A DNA stretch of 52,822 nt from Actinomycetes bacterium (GTDB taxonomy: Bacteria > Actinomycetota > Actinomycetes > Actinomycetales > Microbacteriaceae). Position 1 is the stretch's first letter. Each line of letters opens with the position of its first letter. The notes beneath the pieces were generated by a model. It ran no database searches, had not been told where the DNA came from, and saw nothing but the letters and a program-made list of their open reading frames with translations. The stretch spans positions 1 to 52,822 of the forward strand of contig JAEXHA010000094.1 of assembly GCA_023450335.1 (NCBI GenBank), in the 5' to 3' direction. A program made the position numbers and the translations under genes. Shown piece by piece: positions 31,942 to 39,745 of this stretch.

Positions 31942-33159
31942 TTGACCGACAACCTCCCAGCCGATCGCTCGGCTCAGACGCCGGGCGAGACGAAGCAGCA
32001 GCTCCGTGTGGCCATGATCGGACACGGCTTCATGGGGTCCGCCCATTCGCAGGGGTGGCGCGTCGCGCCACGGTTCTTCGACCTGCCCCTCGAACCGGTG
32101 CTTCAGGCGGTCGTCGGCCGCAACCCCGAGACCACCGCGGCCGCCGCCGAGAAGTGGGGCTGGCACGAAGCGGCCACCGACTGGCGAGAGGTCATCGCGC
32201 GCGATGACATCGATGTGGTCGACATCGTCACCCCGGGTGACACCCACGCCGAGATCGCGCTGGCCGCGCTCGCGGCCGGCAAGCACGTGCTGTGCGAGAA
32301 GCCGCTGGCCAACTCGGTCGCCGAAGCACAGGCGATGGCCGACGCGGCGGCCGACGCAGCGGCGTCGGGCGTGCGCTCGATGGTCGGCTTCACCTATCGG
32401 CGCGTACCGGCGGCCACGTTCGCGCGCGACCTCATCGCGCAGGGCCGCCTCGGCGAGATCCGGCAGGTGCGTGCCGAGTACCTTCAGGACTGGCTGAGCG
32501 ACCCCGAAAGCCCGATGACCTGGCGCCTGGACAAGTCCGTGGCCGGCTCCGGCGCCCTCGGCGACATCGGCGCGCACGCCATCGATCTGGCCGAGTACAT
32601 GACCGGCCAGCACGTGGAGACCGTGTCGGGAATCATCGAGACCCTCGTGACCGAACGTCCGCTGCTCGGCGAGAGCGTGGGGCTGTCCGGGACCGCCTCG
32701 GCCGAGCGTGGCACGGTCACCGTCGACGACGTGGCGCTGTTCACCGGCCGACTCACCTCGGGAGCCCTGGCCTCCTTCGAAGCCACCCGCTTCCGCACCG
32801 GTCGCAAGAACGCGCTGCGCATCGAGATCTCCGGCACGCGTGGCGCGCTGGCATTCGACCTCGAGCGGATGAACGAACTCGAGTTCTACGACGCGACACA
32901 CGCCGATACCGAGCTCGGCTTCCGTCGCATCCTCGTCACCGAGCACGACCATCCGTACCTGGCGCCCTGGTGGCCGACCGGTCACATGCTCGGCTACGAG
33001 CACGGCTTCTCGCATCAGGTCGTCGATTTCGTCACGGCGATCCACGAGGGATCCCAGCCCAGGCCGTCGTTCGCCGACGGACTGCACGTGCAGCGGGTGC
33101 TCGACGCCGTCGAGCGCAGCTCGGGCGCCGGCAGCGCCTGGGTCTCCACTGCGGGCTGA
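31942..33159 (+). CDS. Gfo/Idh/MocA family oxidoreductase
   Basis: 405 aa NAD(P)-dependent sugar dehydrogenase. Rossmann motif VAMIGHGFMGSAHS (about 23-36), catalytic lysine K120 in CEKPLA, and the C-terminal catalytic pair in GALGDIGAHAIDLA (D208, H212). The stretch EYLQDWLSDPESPMTWR followed by SVAGSGALGDIG is a pattern I associate with levoglucosan dehydrogenase and related glycoside-3-dehydrogenases. That link is from memory and should be tested. The TTG start has AGAGGGG 8 nt upstream. The gene lies in one operon between the sugar-binding lipoprotein and a TIM-barrel isomerase, which supports oxidation of the imported sugar at C3 or C1. Confidence 0.88.
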   Translation: MTDNLPADRSAQTPGETKQQLRVAMIGHGFMGSAHSQGWRVAPRFFDLPLEPVLQAVVGRNPETTAAAAEKWGWHEAATDWREVIARDDIDVVDIVTPGDTHAEIALAALAAGKHVLCEKPLANSVAEAQAMADAAADAAASGVRSMVGFTYRRVPAATFARDLIAQGRLGEIRQVRAEYLQDWLSDPESPMTWRLDKSVAGSGALGDIGAHAIDLAEYMTGQHVETVSGIIETLVTERPLLGESVGLSGTASAERGTVTVDDVALFTGRLTSGALASFEATRFRTGRKNALRIEISGTRGALAFDLERMNELEFYDATHADTELGFRRILVTEHDHPYLAPWWPTGHMLGYEHGFSHQVVDFVTAIHEGSQPRPSFADGLHVQRVLDAVERSSGAGSAWVSTAG

Positions 33160-33197
33160 CGCCGCACCCACCACGACAAGAAGAGGAAGGCATCGCA

Positions 33198-34202
33198 ATG
33201 GCACGCCCGATCACGTTGTTCACCGGCCAGTGGGCCGATCTGCCGTTCGAAGAAGTGGCTCGGCTCGCCGGCGAATGGGGCTACGACGGTCTCGAGATCG
33301 CCTGCTGGGGCGATCACCTCGACCCCTGGCGCTGGGATGAGCCCGGCTATGTCGAAGGCAAGCTCGAGGTGCTGGAGCGCAACGGGCTGAAAGTCTGGAC
33401 GATCGCCAACCACCTGAAGGGGCAGGCCGTCTGCGACGACCCGATCGACCAGCGTCACCGCGACATCGTCAGCGACCGCGTCTGGGGCGACGGCGACCCC
33501 GAAGGGGTGCGTCAGCGTGCCGCCGAGGAGATGAAGAACACCGCGCGGCTGGCCGCGAAACTGGGCGTGAAGACGGTCACCGGCTTCACCGGGTCGTCGA
33601 TCTGGAAGTACGTCGCGATGTTCCCGCCGGCGTCACAGGCGATGGTGGATGCCGGATACGAAGACTTCGCGAAGCGCTGGAACCCGATCCTCGACGTGTT
33701 CGATGAAGTCGGCGTCCGGTTCGCGCACGAGGTGCACCCGTCTGAGATCGCGTACGACTACTGGACGACGAAGCAGACGCTCGAGGCGATCGGGCATCGC
33801 GAGGCGTTCGGTCTGAACTGGGACCCGAGCCACATGGTGTGGCAGGACCTCGACCCGGTCTCCTTCCTCTGGGATTTCCAGGACCGGATCTACCACGTGC
33901 ACTGCAAGGACACCAAGAAGCGCCTGGGCAACGGCCGCAACGGTCGACTGTCTTCGCACCTGGCGTGGGCCGATCCTCGCCGCGGATGGGACTTCATCTC
34001 CACGGGACACGGCGACGTGCCGTGGGAGGACGCGTTCCGGATGCTGAACGCGATCGGCTACACGGGCCCGCTGTCGGTGGAGTGGGAGGATGCCGGAATG
34101 GACCGTCTCGTCGGTGCCCCCGAGGCTCTCGAGTTCGTGCGGCGCCTGTCGACCTACGAGCCTTCGGCGGCTGCCTTCGACGCGGCCTTCAGTACGAAGT
34201 AG
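33198..34202 (+). CDS. Sugar phosphate isomerase/epimerase family protein (xylose-isomerase-like TIM barrel)
   Basis: 334 aa AP endonuclease 2/xylose-isomerase-like TIM barrel. Four likely metal ligands at barrel strand ends: E178 (HEVHPSEI), D209 (NWDPSHM), H235 (HVHCKD) and E295 (SVEWED). They form the E-D-H-E set of the family. Members isomerise or epimerise sugars, and some eliminate or hydrate 3-keto-glycosides. The active site here looks intact. GAGGAAGG precedes the ATG. It follows the Gfo/Idh gene by 38 nt. Together they could oxidise a glycoside and then break or rearrange the keto product, which is inference from gene order and family precedent. Confidence 0.88.
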   Translation: MARPITLFTGQWADLPFEEVARLAGEWGYDGLEIACWGDHLDPWRWDEPGYVEGKLEVLERNGLKVWTIANHLKGQAVCDDPIDQRHRDIVSDRVWGDGDPEGVRQRAAEEMKNTARLAAKLGVKTVTGFTGSSIWKYVAMFPPASQAMVDAGYEDFAKRWNPILDVFDEVGVRFAHEVHPSEIAYDYWTTKQTLEAIGHREAFGLNWDPSHMVWQDLDPVSFLWDFQDRIYHVHCKDTKKRLGNGRNGRLSSHLAWADPRRGWDFISTGHGDVPWEDAFRMLNAIGYTGPLSVEWEDAGMDRLVGAPEALEFVRRLSTYEPSAAAFDAAFSTK

Positions 34203-34212
34203 GCGCCGGCGG

Positions 34213-34674
34213 TCAGGCGAGATCGGCCGACTGCGACAGCGCGTGCAGGAGCCGGGTGAGCTCGCGGATATCGTCGACGTCCCACCGTTCCAAGGCTGAC
34301 GAGAGCATGTGCTCGCGCGGGGCGCGCACGGCGCGCAGACGGTCGAGGCCCTCGGGCGTGGCCGACAGCAGGCTCGAGCGTCCGTCCTCGGGGTCGGGGG
34401 TGCGCGTGACCAGTCCGAGACCCTCGAGTTCGCGGACCGCGCGGCTCATCTGGCCTTTGTCGGAATGCAGGGTCTCGGCCAGCGCCGACAGGGTGATCGC
34501 CTCGCGGCGTGCGATGGTGGTGAACACCTTGTAGGCGCCCGGCAGCATGCCGGGGCTGAGCTGCTGCGCGTTCTCGGCCAGCAGCCGCCGCACGTGCGTG
34601 AACAGCTCACTGAACTCACCCTCCAGCGCGCGGACGGCCTCGGTGCGATCGGTCGCGGTCGGGGTCTCGGACAT
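34213..34674 (-). CDS. MarR family transcriptional regulator
   Basis: 153 aa winged-helix dimer of the MarR family. DNA-binding segment ITLSALAETLHSDKGQMSRA with the wing GLVTRTPDPEDGRSSLLSAT (about residues 66-112). It is encoded just after the MFS exporter on the same strand; the space between the genes is about 10 nt with AGGG in front, so translation may be coupled. It should repress the MFS-marR operon and be released by an efflux substrate. The ATG at 34674 fits the ribosome binding site better than the ATG at 34680 (MTM). Three matching inverted repeats at the operon promoter are its likely binding sites. Confidence 0.88.
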   Translation of the reverse strand: MSETPTATDRTEAVRALEGEFSELFTHVRRLLAENAQQLSPGMLPGAYKVFTTIARREAITLSALAETLHSDKGQMSRAVRELEGLGLVTRTPDPEDGRSSLLSATPEGLDRLRAVRAPREHMLSSALERWDVDDIRELTRLLHALSQSADLA

Positions 34675-34684
34675 CGTCATCACC

Positions 34685-36385
34685 CTATCGAGCGGACGCG
34701 CTCGGCTCGGCTGCGGCCTCGGCGTCGTCCCCGGCATCCATCGCCGGCACCGTGCCGGTTGCCGTGAGCGTGTCCATGGCCGCCGGCACCGACACCGTCG
34801 CGAGGTCGGCCTCGCCGGCCTGCAGACGCTCGGTCGTGGTCATCGTCAGCAGCGGCTTGTCGGGCAGGAACAGGACCGCGAGCAGGCTGATGATCGCGAA
34901 CGGCACCGCGATGAGGAACGAGTGCGAGATGCCGGTCGCGTAGATGTCTTCGATCACGATGCGCAAGGTCTCGGGCATCGTCGATACCTGTGGCATCGTG
35001 CCGGACCGCAGCTGCTCGGCCCACGAGGCGGCATCGGCGCCGAGGGTCGCCAGCGCCGCGCGGATGTCGTCGGCCCGCGAACCCACGAGGTCGGTGACCT
35101 TGGTCGCCAGTGCCGCTCCCATGACCGACACCCCGACGGTGCCGCCGAGACTGCGGAAGAAGGCGACGCCCGAGCTGGCGACGCCGATCTCGGTCGGTTT
35201 CGACGTGTTCTGAACGACGAGCACGAGGTTCTGCATCGTCATGCCCACGCCTGCGCCGAGCAGGAACATGTAGAGCGAGACGAGCGCGAAGTTCGTGTCG
35301 TAATGGATCGTCGAAAGCAGCCACGACCCGGCGATGAGCGACACCGATCCGATGACCAGGAACGGCTTCCACCGGCCCGTCTTGGTGATGAGGGCGCCGA
35401 TGCCGACCGAGGCGATGAGCTGACCGGCGATCATGGGGATCGTCATGAGCCCGGCTTCGGTGGGCGTCGCGCCACGGGCCAGCTGCATGTACTGGCTGAG
35501 GAAGACCGCCGCACCGAACATGGCGATGCCGGTGGCGATCGAGGCGACCACCGAGAGGGTGAAGGTGCGGTCGCGGAACAGCGTGAGGGGGATGAGCGGC
35601 TCGGCCGAGCGCAGCTCGACGATGACGAACACGATCGCACCCAGCAGTGCGCCGCCCACCATGAGCACGGTCTCCAGGCTCCACCACGCGAAGCTCTCAC
35701 CCGCGATGCTCACCCAGATCAGCACGGATGACACCGAGGCCGACAGCAGGATGATGCCGAGGTAGTCGATGCGGGCCTTCTTCTCGGGCAGCGTCGGCAC
35801 GCGCAGGGTGCGCTGCACGATGATCAGCGCGGCGATCGCGACGGGGAGGGCCACGTAGAAGTTCCAGCGCCAGCCCCAGGCGTCGGTGATGACACCGCCC
35901 AGCAGCGGACCCCCGATGGTCGCGAGTGCCATGACGGCGCCGAACAGGCCCATGTAGCGGCCGCGTTCGCGCGGACTGATGATGTCGGCCAGCAGCACCT
36001 GGCTGAGGGCGGCGAGCCCACCGGCGCCGAGCCCCTGCACGGCGCGGAAGGCGATGAGCATCTCGGCGTTCTGCGAGAAGCCTGCGGCCGCGGTGGCCAG
36101 TACGAAGATCACGATCGCGAGCTGGAAGAGGGCCTTGCGATTGGTGAGGTCGGCCAGCTTGCCCCAGATCGGGGTCGAGATGGCCGTGGTGAGCAGCGTC
36201 GCGGTCACCACCCAGGTGAAGGCCGTCTGGTTGCCGCCGAGGTCGTGGATGATCACCGGCAGAGACGACGACACGACGGTCGAGGCGAGCATCGAGACGA
36301 ACATGCCCAGGAGGAGGCCGGAGAGTGCTTCGAGCACCTGACGGTGTGACATTTTGGGCGGGGCCGCGAGCGCGGATGAGGACAT
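34685..36385 (-). CDS. MFS drug:H+ antiporter, DHA2 family (14 TMS)
   Basis: 566 aa EmrB/QacA-type exporter. About 14 hydrophobic helices are visible. Motif A-like WGKLADLTNRKALFQLAI follows helix 2, the antiporter motif C-like region is LATIGGPLLGGVITDAWGWR, and GLGAGGLAALSQVLLADIIS belongs to helix 4. The last about 45 residues form an Ala/Thr-rich cytosolic tail. It exports drugs or lipophilic cations; the substrate is unknown. The ATG at 36385 is preceded by AGGAG. The upstream open frame lies in the leader. It is transcribed from a near-consensus promoter with three operators and followed by its marR gene. Confidence 0.92.
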   Translation of the reverse strand: MSSSALAAPPKMSHRQVLEALSGLLLGMFVSMLASTVVSSSLPVIIHDLGGNQTAFTWVVTATLLTTAISTPIWGKLADLTNRKALFQLAIVIFVLATAAAGFSQNAEMLIAFRAVQGLGAGGLAALSQVLLADIISPRERGRYMGLFGAVMALATIGGPLLGGVITDAWGWRWNFYVALPVAIAALIIVQRTLRVPTLPEKKARIDYLGIILLSASVSSVLIWVSIAGESFAWWSLETVLMVGGALLGAIVFVIVELRSAEPLIPLTLFRDRTFTLSVVASIATGIAMFGAAVFLSQYMQLARGATPTEAGLMTIPMIAGQLIASVGIGALITKTGRWKPFLVIGSVSLIAGSWLLSTIHYDTNFALVSLYMFLLGAGVGMTMQNLVLVVQNTSKPTEIGVASSGVAFFRSLGGTVGVSVMGAALATKVTDLVGSRADDIRAALATLGADAASWAEQLRSGTMPQVSTMPETLRIVIEDIYATGISHSFLIAVPFAIISLLAVLFLPDKPLLTMTTTERLQAGEADLATVSVPAAMDTLTATGTVPAMDAGDDAEAAAEPSASAR

Positions 36386-36445
36386 GGGTACAGCTCCTGG
36401 ACGGATGTGAAGGGGGAGGGGCGCACGGCGACGACGGTGCGTGTC

Positions 36446-36506
36446 GTTGATCGACGTCAACGGTTGAAGATTGTCAACTATATGCGCATGATTGACTGAT
36501 GTCAAC
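36446..36506 (-). promoter_or_regulatory. MFS-marR promoter with three GTTGA-N6-TCAAC operators
   Basis: On the minus strand TTGACA (36500-36505), 17 nt and TATAGT (36477-36482) form a near-consensus promoter. Three inverted repeats of identical form, (A/G)TTGA-N6-TCAAC, lie at 36446-36461, 36463-36478 and 36491-36506. The last covers the -35, the middle one touches the -10, and the first lies downstream of the start point. This is the layout for full repression by a MarR dimer. Confidence 0.8.
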
Positions 36507-36545
36507 TAAGTGTGGACGGATGTCGGTGAGCTCGCGCCGAGCGGA

Positions 36546-37214
36546 TCAGTCGGCGAGGGCGAGCGCGCGGAACTGCTGGCGCGGGGATGCCGGAGTGGGC
36601 GTCGCGGCCGGCGGAGCAGGTTCGCGCCGCGCGAGCTGGGTCCGGCGATACAGCTCGTCGATGAGATCGGTGGCGAGGTTGACGAGTTTGCGGATCTCAC
36701 GCTCATCGCGGTCGACCCACGCACATCGCGGCTCGTCGCCCACGGGGACGAAGTCCTGGTGCTCCTCCCACACCACGAGCGTGCGCTCGGCTCCGAGCAC
36801 GTGCTGCTGCCACCAGACCTGGCGCAGGTAGTTGCGGGGGATCGAGCGCCAGGTCTTGTTCGTCGTCTTGATCTCCGCCAGCACGACCCGTCCTGACCCG
36901 TCGACGCCGACTCCGTCGGGGGTTGCGAGGTGGCGCTTCTCGACGACGGCGTGGAACAGTGCCGATGAGGGCTGGATGCCGTGGGTCGCGGCCACCCACG
37001 CGGCGATCTCGGGTTCGCGACGCCTCCCGTGGTCGGTGTAGGCGTTGCCTGAGAAGCCCGAACCGCCCAGCTTCGCGTCTGCGGCGCGGGCGATGGCCTT
37101 CTCGCTGGTGAGGCCGGCGACATCGGTGGCGGTGATGCCGCGGGAGCGGGCCCGGATCCACCCGACGCGGTCGCGCGAGTCGGCGATGATGCGCGCAGCC
37201 AATTCGGGGGTCAC
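36546..37214 (-). CDS. YqaJ-type viral recombinase/exonuclease family protein
   Basis: 222 aa nuclease of the YqaJ/lambda-exonuclease (PD-(D/E)XK) family. Visible parts: GITATDVAGL near the N-terminus (family helix), YTDHGRRREPEIAAWVA, then the catalytic strand pair TPDGVGVDGSGRVVLAEIKT with D101 or D104 and E114-x-K116. NYLRQVWWQQHVLGAERTLV closes the active site. In phages such enzymes resect DNA ends for single-strand annealing. Here there is no partner RecT/beta gene and no phage context. Codon usage is like the neighbours. TAGCCT 6 nt before the GTG gives a leaderless promoter. A restriction-like or repair role is equally possible. Confidence 0.85.
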   Translation of the reverse strand: MTPELAARIIADSRDRVGWIRARSRGITATDVAGLTSEKAIARAADAKLGGSGFSGNAYTDHGRRREPEIAAWVAATHGIQPSSALFHAVVEKRHLATPDGVGVDGSGRVVLAEIKTTNKTWRSIPRNYLRQVWWQQHVLGAERTLVVWEEHQDFVPVGDEPRCAWVDRDEREIRKLVNLATDLIDELYRRTQLARREPAPPAATPTPASPRQQFRALALAD

Positions 37215-37220
37215 CCATCG

Positions 37221-37226
37221 AGGCTA
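37221..37226 (-). promoter_or_regulatory. -10 element (TAGCCT, minus strand) of the YqaJ-type gene
   Basis: On the minus strand TAGCCT is followed by 6 nt and the GTG at 37214. Confidence 0.4.
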
Positions 37227-37290
37227 ACCTTCCCGCGCGCGGACCTGAGCCGCGACACCCGTGAGGGCTCATCGCGGGCGGGGGAGTGAT

Positions 37291-37319
37291 TTGGGCTGGC
37301 CTCCGGCATCGCGTACACT
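37291..37319 (+). promoter_or_regulatory. rplJ-rplL promoter
   Basis: TTGGGC (37291-37296), 17 nt, TACACT (37314-37319). The initiation region GTACACTGGA is shared with the tRNA-Trp-secE promoter. Confidence 0.6.
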
Positions 37320-37325
37320 GGAGGA

Positions 37326-37532
37326 AGCCAAAGACCGCCGGTCTCGGTGTGCGCGAAAGCGAACATCGACGAAGCTCTGCACAGCAGGGGCCCGCGCAGG
37401 TGACACAGACAGACTTCCGGGAGATCCGGGCCGAAGCTCCGTGCGCTTGCGCCGGAGCTTTTTTCTGTTGCGGGGGCGGTCGCGGTCGGCGCCCCGCCAT
37501 TGCGGAGCGTCACGTATACACAAGGAGTGGCC
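37326..37532 (+). promoter_or_regulatory. rplJL leader with attenuator-like terminator
   Basis: This 318-nt gap (37215-37532) holds the rplJ promoter and a leader of about 200 nt. AAGCTCCG (37434-37441) pairs with CGGAGCTT (37453-37460) and is followed by six T residues: an intrinsic terminator 70 nt before rplJ. An earlier AAGCTCTG (37372-37379) could pair with the same 3' arm (one G-U). Position and content match the L10 leader RNA, a known L10(L12) autoregulatory site. Confidence 0.7.
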
Positions 37533-38048
37533 ATGGCGCAGAAGGACGCAACGGTCGCCGAGCTCGCGAAGAATTTCGAGGACTCGACCGCCGTTCTGCT
37601 GACCGAGTACCGCGGTCTGACGGTTGCCCAGCTCAAGGAGCTGCGCAACAGCATTCGTCAGGACGCGGAATACGCCGTGGTGAAGAACACGCTGACCAAG
37701 ATCGCGGCCAAGAACGCCGGGGTCGAGGGTCTCGACGACGACCTCAAGGGGCCGTCGGCGATCGCCTTCGTGCACGGTGACCCGGTCGCCGTCGCGAAGG
37801 GGCTGCGTGCCTTCGCCAAGGCTAACCCTCTGCTGGTGATCAAGGGCGGGTACTTCGACGGTGCCCCGCTCTCGCCCGCCGAGGTGAACAAGCTTGCCGA
37901 CCTCGAGAGCCGTGAAGTCCTGCTGGCGAAGCTCGCCGGTGCGATGAAGGCCTCGATGACCAAGGCGGCATTCGTCTTCAACGCGCTCCCGTCGAAGGCC
38001 GTTCGCACGGTCGACGCGCTGCGTGAGAAGCAGGAGTCCGCGGCCTGA
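37533..38048 (+). CDS. rplJ: 50S ribosomal protein L10
   Basis: 171 aa. N-terminal rRNA-binding domain with AVLLTEYRGLTVAQLKELRN, then YAVVKNTLTKIAAKNAG and SAIAFVHGDPVAVAKGLRAF. The C-terminal helix (KAVRTVDALREKQES) binds L7/L12 dimers. L10 anchors the L12 stalk to 23S rRNA near L11. CAAGGAG precedes the ATG at 37533; a further upstream frame reaches only into the leader. It is followed 44 nt later by rplL. The leader attenuator suggests feedback control by the L10-L12 complex. Confidence 0.98.
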   Translation: MAQKDATVAELAKNFEDSTAVLLTEYRGLTVAQLKELRNSIRQDAEYAVVKNTLTKIAAKNAGVEGLDDDLKGPSAIAFVHGDPVAVAKGLRAFAKANPLLVIKGGYFDGAPLSPAEVNKLADLESREVLLAKLAGAMKASMTKAAFVFNALPSKAVRTVDALREKQESAA

Positions 38049-38092
38049 CATCGGGCCCCGGCAAAGCACAACCCCAATCAAGGAGAATCATC

Positions 38093-38485
38093 ATGGCAAA
38101 GCTCAGCACTGAGGAGCTGCTCGACGCGTTCAAGGAGCTCACCCTCATCGAGCTCAGCGAGTTCGTGAAGGCGTTCGAGGAGACCTTCGACGTCACCGCC
38201 GCCGCGCCCGTCGCGGTCGCCGCCGCGGGTGCCCCCGCCGGTGGTGCCGGCGACGCCGCCGCCGAGGAGGAGAAGGACTCGTTCGACGTCATCCTCGAGG
38301 CCGCCGGCGACAAGAAGATCCAGGTCATCAAGGTCGTCCGCGAGCTCACCTCGCTCGGCCTCGGCGAGGCCAAGGCCGTCGTCGACGGTGCCCCCAAGGC
38401 CGTCCTGGAGGGCGCCAACAAGGAGGCTGCCGAGAAGGCCAAGGCCGCTCTCGAAGAGGCCGGCGCTTCGGTGACCCTCAAGTAA
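38093..38485 (+). CDS. rplL: 50S ribosomal protein L7/L12
   Basis: 130 aa, full length. N-terminal dimerisation domain (STEELLDAFKELTLIELSEF), an Ala/Gly-rich hinge (AAAPVAVAAAGAPAGGAG) and the C-terminal factor-binding domain (KIQVIKVVRELTSLGLGEAK). Multiple L12 dimers on L10 recruit elongation factors. AAGGAG lies 8 nt before the ATG. It ends the rplJL operon, with a very strong terminator immediately after. Confidence 0.98.
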   Translation: MAKLSTEELLDAFKELTLIELSEFVKAFEETFDVTAAAPVAVAAAGAPAGGAGDAAAEEEKDSFDVILEAAGDKKIQVIKVVRELTSLGLGEAKAVVDGAPKAVLEGANKEAAEKAKAALEEAGASVTLK

Positions 38486-38502
38486 TACCGCTTCACAGCA
38501 CC

Positions 38503-38533
38503 AAAGGCCCCCGGGTACAACCCGGGGGCCTTT
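38503..38533 (+). terminator. Rho-independent terminator after rplJL
   Basis: AAAGGCCCCCGGGT (38503-38516) and ACCCGGGGGCCTTT (38520-38533) make a perfect 14-bp stem with an ACA loop ending in TTT. The rest of the 333-nt gap to 38818 holds nothing recognisable until the promoter/operator region near 38698. Confidence 0.95.
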
Positions 38534-38697
38534 GTCGTCCCCGAGCGCGTGTCTCCATGCCGGAGTGACCGTCCGCGCCCCCGCGTGCGTGTCTGCCTCA
38601 CGCGGGCATTCGATGCGGGAGCTACGCCATCGAGACGGTCGTGAGACTGCGCTTTCTGACTGTGGCCTCGCTGTTCCGCATTGATTTTCGGCGGGGT

Positions 38698-38756
38698 CTT
38701 GTGCGCCGACGCCTTCTCCGGTAGGAATGGGTAAGCGCATTCCAGAAAGCGCATTC
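38698..38756 (+). promoter_or_regulatory. Probable promoter and LacI-type operators of the sugar importer operon
   Basis: TTGTGC (38698-38703) and TAGGAA (38722-38727) are a weak promoter with 18-nt spacing. Next come GGAATG-N8-CATTCC (38724-38743) and two direct copies of AAGCGCATTC (38733-38742, 38747-38756) 14 nt apart, centred on GCGC. GCGC-centred half-palindromes are typical LacI-family operators. The LacI-DUF6807 protein encoded downstream is the likely binder. Confidence 0.45.
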
Positions 38757-38818
38757 TCGGATCGACGAAGACCGGAGGAGTCGGTGGCACAGACGCACCG
38801 CACAAGGGGAGCCGCCTC

Positions 38819-39745
38819 GTGAGCGCCCTGAGTGAGCTGGGCAAGCTCAAGTCGTCGCAGGCGACGGGCAAGAAGCAGAACAAGGTCGCCTTCACCTTCC
38901 TGCTGCCGTGGTTCATCGGGCTGGCGCTGGTGACGATCGGCCCCATGATCGCCTCGCTCGTCCTCTCGTTCACCCGGTACAACCTGCTGAGCCCGCCGCG
39001 GTTCACCGGGGTCGACAACTGGGTGCGCATGTGGGAGGACGAGCGACTGCACACATCGCTGCAGGTGACGTTCCAGTACGTGTTCTTCTCGGTGCCGCTG
39101 CAGCTGGCCGTCGCGTTGGTGCTGGCCATCGTGCTCGACCGGGGCATGCGGGGCCTCGCGTTCTACCGGTCGGCGTTCTACCTGCCGTCGCTGCTGGGAT
39201 CGAGTGTCGCCATCGCGATCCTGTGGCGGCAGATCTTCGGCGTCGACGGACTCATCAACCAGGTACTCGCGTTCTTCGGCATCGAAGGGCAGGGATGGAT
39301 CTCAAGCCCCGACACGGCACTGGGCACCCTCATGATCCTCAACGTCTGGACGTTCGGGTCGCCGATGATCATCTTCCTGGCCGGGCTGCGGCAGATCCCC
39401 TCCATGTACTACGAAGCGGCTCAGGTCGACGGCGCGAGCCGATGGCACCAGCTCTGGCGCATCACCATCCCGCTGCTCACACCGATCATCTTCTTCAACC
39501 TCGTGCTGCAGATCATCGGCGCCTTCCAGTCCTTCACGCAGGCCTTCATCGTCTCGGGCGGTTCGGGCGGCCCGGTGGACTCGACACTGTTCTTCACGCT
39601 GTACCTCTACCAGCAGGGCTTCGCGAACCTGAACATGGGCTACGCCTCGGCGATGGCCTGGCTGCTGCTGGTCATCGTGGCGGTGCTGACCGCCCTCGCC
39701 TTCTGGTCCTCCAAGTACTGGGTTTTCTACGATGACGAAGATTGA
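38819..39745 (+). CDS. Carbohydrate ABC transporter permease (MalF/UgpA type)
   Basis: 308 aa with six membrane helices; BPD_transp_1 domain at about 75-300. The coupling EAA loop is EAAQVDGASRWHQLWRITIP (about 201-220), the standard CUT1 permease sequence. Opening helix VAFTFLLPWFIGLALVTIGP. GTG start with AAGGGGAG 8 nt upstream. It overlaps the next permease by 14 nt, so the two are made together as a heterodimer. The operon lacks an ATPase gene; CUT1 systems in actinobacteria commonly use a shared MsiK/MsmK ATPase. Confidence 0.93.
   Translation: MSALSELGKLKSSQATGKKQNKVAFTFLLPWFIGLALVTIGPMIASLVLSFTRYNLLSPPRFTGVDNWVRMWEDERLHTSLQVTFQYVFFSVPLQLAVALVLAIVLDRGMRGLAFYRSAFYLPSLLGSSVAIAILWRQIFGVDGLINQVLAFFGIEGQGWISSPDTALGTLMILNVWTFGSPMIIFLAGLRQIPSMYYEAAQVDGASRWHQLWRITIPLLTPIIFFNLVLQIIGAFQSFTQAFIVSGGSGGPVDSTLFFTLYLYQQGFANLNMGYASAMAWLLLVIVAVLTALAFWSSKYWVFYDDED

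Noticed and set aside
23098..37290. Genomic island or prophage between rplA and rplJ
   Set aside because: No integrase, transposase, direct-repeat borders or composition shift was seen; the tRNAs in the window do not flank it.
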